Of a DNA stretch of 5,824 nt, positions 1 to 5,471 are shown in pieces; the first letter of the stretch is position 1; each line of letters starts with the position of its first letter. The notes under the pieces are model-generated. The model had not been told where the DNA came from and searched no databases. It saw only the letters and a list, made by a program, of their open reading frames with translations. The stretch is from Acidobacteriota bacterium (GTDB lineage: Bacteria; Acidobacteriota; Vicinamibacteria; Vicinamibacterales; UBA8438): assembly GCA_005778315.1 (NCBI GenBank), contig SXOW01000189.1, forward strand, positions 1 to 5,824, given 5' to 3'. The position numbers were made by a program, and so were the translations under genes.

Positions 1-290
1 AGGCCCTGGAGACGCCGATCCGGCGCATCGCGGAGAACTCGGATGTCGACGCCGGGGTGGTCGTCGACCGCGTGCGGCGCGGGGAAGGGAACATGGGATT
101 TGACGCGGCCACCAGCTCGTATGTGGACCTCTTGCAGGCAGGCATCGTCGACCCGACCAAAGTGGTGCGGATAGCACTCGAAAATGCGGTCTCCGTGGGC
201 AGTGTGCTGCTCTTGACCGAAGCGACGCTCACCGATGTGCCAGAGCCCAAGGAGCACGCACCGGCGCCTCCGGAGGACTATGGCGCATGA
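1..290 (+). CDS. groEL: Chaperonin GroEL (60 kDa, Hsp60), C-terminal part
   Basis: This is the last 95 residues of a group I chaperonin, read in the frame starting at base 3 and ending with TGA at 288-290; the 5' part lies outside the window. GroEL forms the cytoplasmic double-ring folding chamber that refolds proteins in an ATP-dependent cycle with GroES. The visible part is the C-terminal half of the equatorial domain: an AL-x-x-P-I-R-x-I-A-x-N helix, the G-F-x-A-A-T segment followed by Y-x-D-L-x-x-A-G-I, the highly conserved DPTKVVR motif (about visible residues 50-56), and the terminal A-S-V-like helix ending in LLLTEA. The tail is unusual. In place of the flexible Gly-Gly-Met repeats of classical GroEL it ends in a short Pro/Glu-rich stretch, APAPPEDYGA. 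That suggests a secondary paralogue or a lineage-specific tail. Whether a groES gene precedes it cannot be seen. The gene converges on corA, 87 bp away. Confidence 0.95.
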   Translation, partial: ALETPIRRIAENSDVDAGVVVDRVRRGEGNMGFDAATSSYVDLLQAGIVDPTKVVRIALENAVSVGSVLLLTEATLTDVPEPKEHAPAPPEDYGA

Positions 291-377
291 GGGCTGCCGG
301 CAGACGTGGCAATGCACACGGACAAATGGCTCGGTGGTACCCGTGCGGGGTCGCGATGATGGTCAACTTGATCCAGC

Positions 378-1541
378 TCATCGAGACTCCGGACCCTGGC
401 GCTGCCTTTCCTCGTCATGTCCATCATGTCGCGTGCGGTGTCCTGCGCGGAACCAACCTTTCCGCCGAAAGTAGAGCAACGACCCCGCCACGGTGCCGAG
501 CATGATCAGAAGCGAGAAGGGATAGCCCCAGTACCAGTCGAGCTCGGGCATGTTCAGCGGCGATCTCTGCCGATTGAAGTTCATGCCGTAGAGACCCGTG
601 ATGAATGTCAGGGGGATGAAGATCGTGGCGATGACGGTGAGGACCTTCATCACCTCGTTCGTCCGCAGGCTGACGCGCGAGATGTAGGACTCGAGGAGGC
701 TCGCCGCGATCTCGCGTGACGACTCGATCATCTCCTGGAGTTGAACGATGTGGTCGTAACAGTCGCGTAGGTGCACCCGCGTCTCGTCCGTGACGTAGCC
801 TGCGTCTTCGTGGAGCAGCGCGGTGACGACGTCCCGGGCGGGCCAGACCGCGTGTCGAATCACTTGCAGATCCTGACGCGCGCCTCGTGCGAGATCGATC
901 GAGTCGGCCCCTTGTTCCTCCAACACGAGGTCCTCGACAGACTCGAGCTGGTCATCGAAGCGCTCTACCACCGGGAAGTAGTGATCGATGACCGCGTCGA
1001 TGAGCGTGTACGCGAGATAGTCGGCGCCGCGGGTGCGGATCTTGCCGCGCGCGTGGCGAAGTCGTTCGCGCACTGGTTCGAGCGCCGGGTCGCTCTTGTC
1101 TTGGAGGGTCACGACGAATCGATCACCAAAGAACAAGCTGAGCTGATGGGACTCGACGTGTTCCGTCATCGTCAGGGTCTTGAGCACGGCGAAGATGTAG
1201 TGCTCGTAGTGATTGACCTTGCCGCGTTGGGCTGGGTCGAGGGCACCCTCGAGAGAAAGATCGTGAAGCTGGAACGCTGTGCCAATCGCGGCGATGGTTC
1301 CGGCATCGGCAAGGCCCGTCACATCGACCCACAGGCAGGACGATGGATCGCGAAGCGAGGCGAGCTCGTCGATCTGCGCAAGCGCCTTCTCTTCGAAGAC
1401 GTCAGGGCCGAACCTTCGCACGACGATGTGGGAGGGGCTGGCACCGGGGGGTGGCGCCAGAGTCCCGGGCGGCGCCCCGGGGGCCGCCCGCTGTGGTCGC
1501 GAGCGTCTCCTGCCGGGCTGGCGAGAACGACGCCGGGTCAT
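378..1541 (-). CDS. corA: CorA-family magnesium/cobalt transport protein
   Basis: A 387-residue CorA metal-ion-transporter family protein, expected to form a homopentameric inner-membrane channel for Mg2+ (also Co2+/Ni2+). The cytoplasmic N-terminal funnel domain covers roughly residues 38-290 and includes the typical LWVDV strand (70-74), a helix-rich middle and the long stalk helix. Two C-terminal membrane segments follow at about 297-317 and 339-357. The selectivity-filter signature YGMNF (318-322, GMN at 319-321) sits at the end of TM1, and the periplasmic loop carries the usual MPEL (331-334). The membrane core ends in a basic YFRRKGWF, then a hydrophilic tail of about 24 residues, longer than typical. 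The first 35 or so residues are Arg/Pro/Ala-rich and probably disordered, yet the ATG at 1541 is well supported by a GGAGG seven bases upstream. The gene is convergent with groEL and lies downstream of the membrane glycosyltransferase-like gene on the same strand, across a 181-bp gap, so it is probably transcribed separately. I see no M-box-like leader. Confidence 0.96.
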   Translation of the reverse strand: MTRRRSRQPGRRRSRPQRAAPGAPPGTLAPPPGASPSHIVVRRFGPDVFEEKALAQIDELASLRDPSSCLWVDVTGLADAGTIAAIGTAFQLHDLSLEGALDPAQRGKVNHYEHYIFAVLKTLTMTEHVESHQLSLFFGDRFVVTLQDKSDPALEPVRERLRHARGKIRTRGADYLAYTLIDAVIDHYFPVVERFDDQLESVEDLVLEEQGADSIDLARGARQDLQVIRHAVWPARDVVTALLHEDAGYVTDETRVHLRDCYDHIVQLQEMIESSREIAASLLESYISRVSLRTNEVMKVLTVIATIFIPLTFITGLYGMNFNRQRSPLNMPELDWYWGYPFSLLIMLGTVAGSLLYFRRKGWFRAGHRTRHDGHDEERQRQGPESR

Positions 1542-1548
1542 GACAGGG

Positions 1549-1553
1549 CCTCC
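1549..1553 (-). promoter_or_regulatory. Shine-Dalgarno site of corA
   Basis: On the minus strand GGAGG lies 7 nt before the ATG at 1541. It is the strongest ribosome binding site in the window and fixes the corA start, even though the encoded N-terminus is a low-complexity basic extension. Confidence 0.8.
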
Positions 1554-1722
1554 ATTCGTTCATTGCCGCCGAGCATCCGAGCCGACCAAGGCGCGAGGCG
1601 AATACCACTCGCGCCACGGATCGGGTCAGGACGGACGTTCCCCCGACACGCGCCACTAGAGTGTGCCACACGATGCGTCCGCCGCTGCCCCTCGGCGCGA
1701 GGACACGTCGCGGCGTGCGCGA

Positions 1723-4035
1723 TCAGGATGGAGCCAGGACCGCCAGCTCCGCGATCGACCAGTAGAAGATCGGGTCGGCGCCCGTCGTGCGCAGGCGGAT
1801 GTAGCGCCCGACGCGGCCCGCCAGATCACAGGCAAGCGGCTGCTCGCGAGGTTGGTGGAGCGCGCCTCTCACTGCGAGCACATCGAGAGGGCCGGCCCAG
1901 ACCTCGGACCAGCGGCGTCCATCGACGGACAGGTCGATGGCGAGGCCACGGGGGAAGTCCGCCCGATACGGCCCGAGGTGCATGACGACGGCCCCAATGG
2001 CGTGCGGACTCCCCAGGTCCACCCAGACCTCCTGCCCTGGAACCTGCGGGCCACCCTGCCACCGGGACTCCAGCTTGTCGTCGACCATCTGACCCGCCAG
2101 GTGCGGGTTGACGTTCGCGCGGATCTCGGCAATCTCGAGCATCTGACTGCCGGGCGGGCGGTCACGGCGTGCGACGCGCCGAGGTAACTCGAAGAGCGCC
2201 TCGCTGGCGGCCTGCGCCACGAGCCGGCTGCCGCCATGCGCGGACACGAAACGCTCGAGCGCCCCATCGGTATCGAGGCTCCGATCGATACGCACGAACC
2301 GGACCCCGTGGGCCGCCACGATGTCAAGCATCTCCGGTAGGTGCGTGGCGAGCCCAGCCTGGAGCGCGGCGTAGTGAGGTGGTGCGTATCCGCTGTACCC
2401 GTTGACCAGCGGCTGGCGGTGGTCGGTGGCGCGCAGCATCGACGTGGTGTCGTGTTCCAGCAATCCGAGCGGCAGTTCGAGCAGGCCGCCATCGATCTGG
2501 TCGAGGACGGCGGACCGCGCCGGAATCGCGACGACGGGCAGGGCGATCCAGCCGTCGGTCAGGAGTCCGATCGTGAGCACGGCTACACCGGCGCGGCGGT
2601 ATCGATGGGTGAGCGGGACCAGGCGCGTGAACGACAGCCCCACCAGGGCGGCGGTACAGATGGTCGCGAGCATCCAGAACCTGGCCGGCGCTCGCAGACT
2701 GTCGTAGCCGGGGAGCCAGGTGAGCGCGCTGTAGACCGAGTGCGACATGAAACGGTGACCGAACATCTGCGGTTCGGGTCCGAGGGCCAGCATGAAGAGC
2801 AGGAATGTCGCCACGCAGTAGAAGGCGAACGGCGAATGGCGGCGATACGCCCACGCGCCGGGTGGGCTCAGCAGCGCCCACAGGAACCAGGCGAGCATGC
2901 CCTGCGCGATGACCTTGTCCATCCTGACCGTGGAGATCGGGAGACCGGGAAAGGCGAGCTGCCACGGTCCCACCACGGCGCGTACGAGGAGCGCGGCGGC
3001 GAAGACCAGCCCGACGAGGGCGACCGCGGACCTGACCACCCTGAGCCCGGATGGCTCCGGCCCACGCGGGCGCCAGCGGACGCGCCAGAGCGCGAGGCCA
3101 ACCAGCGCCACCGTGGTCAACCCCGGAAAGAGCTGACCTTCTGGTCGCCACACCGCCTCAGGGAAGCTCCAGGCCACCGAATGTGGTGGACCGCTGACCA
3201 ACCCGGCGGCGTCGGCGCTGAACGTCCGAATCTCAGCCGGGGTCCGGCGCAGTCCAATGTCATCGTGCGCCGCTTGGTACGTGAGCAGCGAGGGGGTGAG
3301 CAGCATGACGGCGACCGTTCCGATCCCCGCGACGGCGAGTGTCCGGCGCCACCAACCTTCGTTCGTCGTGAACCAGAGTACCCACGGAAGTATCAGCAAC
3401 GGGTAGAAGAGCAAGTAGTAGCCGTTGCTGAGCCCGTTCATCAGCCCGGACCCCCCGAACAACAGCAGCCAGCGTCCCTCGCCGCGGCGATAGTAGCGAT
3501 GCAGCGCGAACAGGCCCAGCGGCATCCAGTACGAGGCGAGGACCTGCAGGTGGGCCAGTTGGTCCATACGATACGGCGCGAACGCGAAGGCGAGGCCGGC
3601 CAGCCAGGCGGCGTCCCGGCGGCTCGTCAGCTCGAACACGAGCAAATAGGTGGCCAGGCCGGACAGCAGGAACGTCAGGAGGAATGTGACGTTGTAGGCG
3701 ACGATCGGGCTGCCGGTCAGCCAGTAGACCGGCGTGGACAGGAGGCTGAGACCAAACAGATGCTCCGAGTAGGCCAGCACGTTCGGCGACGGATGGAACA
3801 CGGGCGGACTCCACCACTGGTTCGTGAACGGCAGCGTGGTCGCGTTGTGCCAGAGGATCCATGTATTGAGCACCGGGTCGCCGAGATCGCTGGGCAAGAC
3901 ACCGGCGATGTCACGCACCAGGGGCCACGCGAGCAGCACCGTTACCAGCGCATATGCGCCGCCAGCCAGGACGAGTCCTGGAGCCGGGGCCAAGGGGAAT
4001 CTTTCCGTGGGAGGCGCTGCGGCAGCGGAGGGCAT
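1723..4035 (-). CDS. Polytopic membrane protein, GT-C-like glycosyltransferase with C-terminal discoidin (F5/8 type C) domain
   Basis: A 770-residue protein in two parts. Residues 1-505 are polytopic, with about 11-13 hydrophobic segments, the first near 20-40, then around 112-134, 189-222, 232-251, 336-356, 402-419, 452-470 and 483-503. The first extracytoplasmic loop carries acidic residues in a LPSDLGDP motif (D50, D53). This layout resembles GT-C enzymes, which move sugars from polyprenyl-phosphate donors on the outer face of the inner membrane. Other landmarks are LRAPARF (447-453) and a NGYSGY segment (545-550). A soluble part follows, and residues 632-768 look like a discoidin/F5-8-C beta-sandwich: V-W-V-D-L-G (670-675), D-G-R-R-W (705-709) and R-Y-I-R-L-R near the end. 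Such domains usually bind carbohydrate. The open frame continues upstream to 4521, but that part is Arg/Pro-rich and antisense to the receiver gene, so the ATG at 4035, just before the first hydrophobic segment, was chosen. No clear ribosome binding site precedes it. Substrate and acceptor are unknown. Confidence 0.82.
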   Translation of the reverse strand: MPSAAAAPPTERFPLAPAPGLVLAGGAYALVTVLLAWPLVRDIAGVLPSDLGDPVLNTWILWHNATTLPFTNQWWSPPVFHPSPNVLAYSEHLFGLSLLSTPVYWLTGSPIVAYNVTFLLTFLLSGLATYLLVFELTSRRDAAWLAGLAFAFAPYRMDQLAHLQVLASYWMPLGLFALHRYYRRGEGRWLLLFGGSGLMNGLSNGYYLLFYPLLILPWVLWFTTNEGWWRRTLAVAGIGTVAVMLLTPSLLTYQAAHDDIGLRRTPAEIRTFSADAAGLVSGPPHSVAWSFPEAVWRPEGQLFPGLTTVALVGLALWRVRWRPRGPEPSGLRVVRSAVALVGLVFAAALLVRAVVGPWQLAFPGLPISTVRMDKVIAQGMLAWFLWALLSPPGAWAYRRHSPFAFYCVATFLLFMLALGPEPQMFGHRFMSHSVYSALTWLPGYDSLRAPARFWMLATICTAALVGLSFTRLVPLTHRYRRAGVAVLTIGLLTDGWIALPVVAIPARSAVLDQIDGGLLELPLGLLEHDTTSMLRATDHRQPLVNGYSGYAPPHYAALQAGLATHLPEMLDIVAAHGVRFVRIDRSLDTDGALERFVSAHGGSRLVAQAASEALFELPRRVARRDRPPGSQMLEIAEIRANVNPHLAGQMVDDKLESRWQGGPQVPGQEVWVDLGSPHAIGAVVMHLGPYRADFPRGLAIDLSVDGRRWSEVWAGPLDVLAVRGALHQPREQPLACDLAGRVGRYIRLRTTGADPIFYWSIAELAVLAPS

Positions 4036-4325
4036 GCGATGGGTGAACCCAGTGACTGCCGAGGTCAGTCCGGCCGGCTTCTCGCCATTCTGACGGTTCG
4101 ACCTGAGCGGATCAAATCGGGGATCGCCGACTTGCCTGGTCGGACACCGTGATGTGCTCGGGCCGACCCCACACCCGCGCCCCTTTCCACGCTTCGGCCG
4201 CGACGGCGCTTGCCTGGTGGCCGGACTCGACTGGCGACGCCAGACCGAGGGGCAAGAGTCGAGCCACGGGCGTCGCAGGAGCCTGATCGCGAGGATGGCG
4301 GCAACGATCTTGCTAGTCCTTCCAT
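4036..4325. other. Divergent intergenic region with several dyads
   Basis: This 290-bp stretch separates the minus-strand membrane gene from the plus-strand receiver gene. No convincing gene was seen; the short frames crossing it are Arg/Pro-rich and lack ribosome binding sites. It contains the candidate minus-strand promoter, a perfect dyad CTGGCG-A-CGCCAG (4231-4243), and an overlapping alternative pairing of CTCGACT (4226-4232) with AGTCGAG (4257-4263). The 10-mer CTTGCCTGGT occurs twice, at 4131-4140 and 4209-4218. Control sites for both flanking genes are expected here. Confidence 0.5.
4087..4115 (-). promoter_or_regulatory. Possible sigma70-type promoter for the GT-C/discoidin gene
   Basis: On the minus strand TTGATC (4115-4110) and CAGAAT (4092-4087) are separated by exactly 17 nt. 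Each matches the -35/-10 consensus at 4 of 6 positions. Transcription would begin near 4080, giving a leader of about 45 nt before the ATG at 4035. The position and spacing are right, but the match is moderate and may be chance in this GC-rich sequence. Confidence 0.3.
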
Positions 4326-4730
4326 GTGCGGCCCCAGTTGACAACACCCGGCGGCGACCCCGCGGCCCGACCGGTCGTCCTGATTGTGGACGCGGACGAC
4401 TTGTTGCGTTGGGCGTTACGAGAAGTGCTGTCTGACGCGAACTTCTCAGTATGCGACGTTGGCACCGCCGCGGCGGCTTTGGAGACCGTGGGTCAACGTG
4501 GTGTGCTGCCGGCGGTGGCACTTGTGGACCCGAGCCTGCCCGACGCGTCCGGGGTGAAGGCGCTCCGTGCGTTGAAGGGGCTTGTTCCCTCGTGCCGCGT
4601 CATCGCGATGACAGCGGGCGGCACCGCGCACGACTATATCGACAGGCTGCGTGATGAAGCCGATGATGTGTTGGACAAGCCGATCGACTTGGACGTGGTC
4701 GTCAGGCGGGTCCAGCAGTGTGTGTCCTGA
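4326..4730 (+). CDS. Single-domain response regulator (receiver domain only)
   Basis: A 134-residue protein made of one CheY-like receiver (REC) domain, about residues 16-133, with no output domain. Receivers take a phosphoryl group from a histidine kinase. Visible key residues are D22 in the beta1 V-L-I-V-D motif, the expected phospho-acceptor D68 in A-L-V-D-P-S-L-P-D-A-S-G, the switch Thr T96 in A-M-T-A-G-G, and the invariant Lys K118 in D-K-P-I. The second residue of the usual acidic pair is Ala (A23), although D24 and D25 follow at once. As it has no DNA-binding part it would act by protein-protein contact, as in CheY, Spo0F or DivK-type relays. No kinase gene lies in the window. The frame opens after a TAG at 4314-4316. 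The usable starts are GTG at 4326 or TTG at 4338, neither with a good ribosome binding site, so the exact start is uncertain. hsp20 follows after 88 bp on the same strand. Confidence 0.88.
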   Translation: MRPQLTTPGGDPAARPVVLIVDADDLLRWALREVLSDANFSVCDVGTAAAALETVGQRGVLPAVALVDPSLPDASGVKALRALKGLVPSCRVIAMTAGGTAHDYIDRLRDEADDVLDKPIDLDVVVRRVQQCVS

Positions 4731-4766
4731 TGAGCGGTCGACCAGCCGCGGCAGGACGCGGGATTC

Positions 4767-4786
4767 TTCCCACCCGATGCTGGGAA
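4767..4786 (+). promoter_or_regulatory. Inverted repeat upstream of hsp20
   Basis: TTCCCA (4767-4772) and TGGGAA (4781-4786) form a perfect 6-bp inverted repeat around an 8-nt spacer, centred about 42 bp before the hsp20 ATG in the REC-hsp20 gap. It could be a repressor operator or a hairpin in the mRNA leader. It is not the CIRCE sequence bound by HrcA and does not look like a ROSE or fourU thermometer. Confidence 0.4.
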
Positions 4787-4806
4787 ACAGAGACCAGTCG
4801 TGAACC

Positions 4807-4812
4807 GGAGAG
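4807..4812 (+). promoter_or_regulatory. Shine-Dalgarno site of hsp20
   Basis: GGAGAG ends 6 nt before the ATG at 4819 (GGAG, 8 nt). This is a good match and spacing, and it supports the chosen start. Confidence 0.7.
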
Positions 4813-4818
4813 TGAACC

Positions 4819-5385
4819 ATGAACATCCTTGAACGTTGGCTACCATTCAAGTTTCGACGACGGAGCGCGGAGGACAAGAAGTCCGAGGCGAAACCGGCTC
4901 GCAGCGCGGACCAGTCATTGTCATTGCGCGAGGACCGCGGGCCGCTGATGCCCATGCAGCACTGGATGCGGGACTTCTTCGAGCACCCCTTTGGTCAGGC
5001 GCATCGCTGGCTGGCCGGAGAAGGCGAGCCCTGGTTTGGCGATTTTTCACCGACGCGCTTCTGGCCGCATCTTGACGTCTCCGATGAGGACGGCGCACTC
5101 AAGGTCGCGATCGAGCTCCCCGGCATGAGCAAGGACGACGTGGAGCTGTCAGTCGAAAACGGGATGCTGACGATTCGTGGGGAGAAGCGCCACGAGGATC
5201 AGACGACGGAGCGCGGCGTCTACCGGACAGAACGCTACTACGGCTACGTGCATCGCAGCCTGCCGCTCCCCGAGGATGTCGATCAGGAGCATGCCGAAGC
5301 GACGTTCGAGAAGGGCGTGCTGACCGTCCGCTTCCCGAAGCTCGACCAGAAACAGCGCGACACCCGACGAATCGCTATCAGCTAG
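4819..5385 (+). CDS. hsp20: Hsp20/alpha-crystallin family small heat-shock protein
   Basis: A 188-residue small heat-shock protein, an ATP-independent holdase that binds unfolding proteins in large oligomers and passes them to refolding chaperones. The alpha-crystallin domain spans about residues 83-175. It starts with P-x-L-D-V-S-D, continues with V-A-I-E-L-P-G-M (96-103) and D-D-V-E-L-S-V-E-N-G-x-L-T-I-R-G-E, and ends with the signature F-E-K-G-V-L-T-V-R-F-P-K (163-174). R-T-E-R-Y-Y-G (137-143) belongs to the dimer-loop region. A C-terminal I-x-I anchor (I185-A-I187) lies at the very end. The N-terminal arm of about 80 residues is somewhat long: its first 40 residues are basic and polar, followed by an aromatic-rich stretch with several F and W. 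It lies 88 bp after the receiver gene and could be co-transcribed with it or driven from the gap, which holds an inverted repeat. A strong hairpin ends the gene. Confidence 0.96.
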   Translation: MNILERWLPFKFRRRSAEDKKSEAKPARSADQSLSLREDRGPLMPMQHWMRDFFEHPFGQAHRWLAGEGEPWFGDFSPTRFWPHLDVSDEDGALKVAIELPGMSKDDVELSVENGMLTIRGEKRHEDQTTERGVYRTERYYGYVHRSLPLPEDVDQEHAEATFEKGVLTVRFPKLDQKQRDTRRIAIS

Positions 5386-5410
5386 GGTCCCGGGTCCGAC
5401 CCGGGACCCT
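5384..5410 (+). terminator. Perfect 12-bp hairpin at the end of hsp20, probable terminator
   Basis: Bases 5384-5395 and 5399-5410 are exact reverse complements (12-bp stem, CCG loop, GC-rich with CCCGGG in each arm). The hairpin begins within the hsp20 TAG stop codon. No T-run follows, so this would be a hairpin-only terminator or a 3'-end stabilising element rather than a classical L-shaped intrinsic terminator. It insulates hsp20 from the gene starting at 5472. Confidence 0.7.
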
Positions 5411-5457
5411 CGTGGTCCACGCGCGGATGTCCAAGAGCAGCGGACCTGCGACGTGTT

Positions 5458-5463
5458 TAGAAT
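5458..5463 (+). promoter_or_regulatory. Probable -10 element of the xanthine-dehydrogenase-like gene
   Basis: TAGAAT matches the -10 consensus at 5 of 6 positions and ends 8 nt before the ATG at 5472. Transcription would therefore start at or within a couple of bases of the start codon, as in leaderless genes. This fits the absence of any Shine-Dalgarno sequence. No good -35 hexamer is visible 16-18 nt upstream. Confidence 0.45.
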
Positions 5464-5471
5464 GACCCCGC

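Noticed and set aside
172..179. TAGCACTC, matching a CIRCE half-site
   Set aside because: It lies inside groEL codons and no inverted partner follows at the required 9-nt spacing.
291..377. Terminator between convergent groEL and corA
   Set aside because: Only short or imperfect dyads (CTGCCGGCAG palindrome; a 5-bp CACGG/CCGTG pair with a long loop) and no T-run; not enough to call a terminator although one is expected.
287..505. 72-codon frame whose ATG overlaps the groEL stop (ATGA)
   Set aside because: The overlap suggests translational coupling, but the frame runs into the antisense of the corA 3' end and has no recognisable protein features.
1690..1702. CCTCG-GCG-CGAGG hairpin about 20 nt after the membrane-protein stop (minus strand)
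   Set aside because: Stem of only 5 bp, no U-tract, and such dyads are frequent at this GC content.
771..1985. Plus-strand open frame of about 404 codons
   Set aside because: Antisense to corA, whose minus-strand product has an intact YGMNF signature; the plus-strand product has no family features and becomes Arg/Pro-rich.
2341..4152. Plus-strand open frame of about 603 codons
   Set aside because: It lies antisense to the GT-C/discoidin gene. Its product is hydrophilic, rich in R, E, Q and G with no recognisable domain, while the minus frame encodes clear membrane segments and a discoidin-like domain. Long antisense frames are common at high GC.
4338..4343. Exact TTGACA (-35 consensus)
   Set aside because: No -10-like sequence at 16-18 nt downstream, and it lies within the start of the receiver coding frame.
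4036..4521. Upstream extension of the GT-C/discoidin frame (162 further codons)
   Set aside because: The extension is Arg/Pro/Ser-rich, has no domain, and is antisense to the receiver gene. The ATG at 4035 precedes the first membrane segment.
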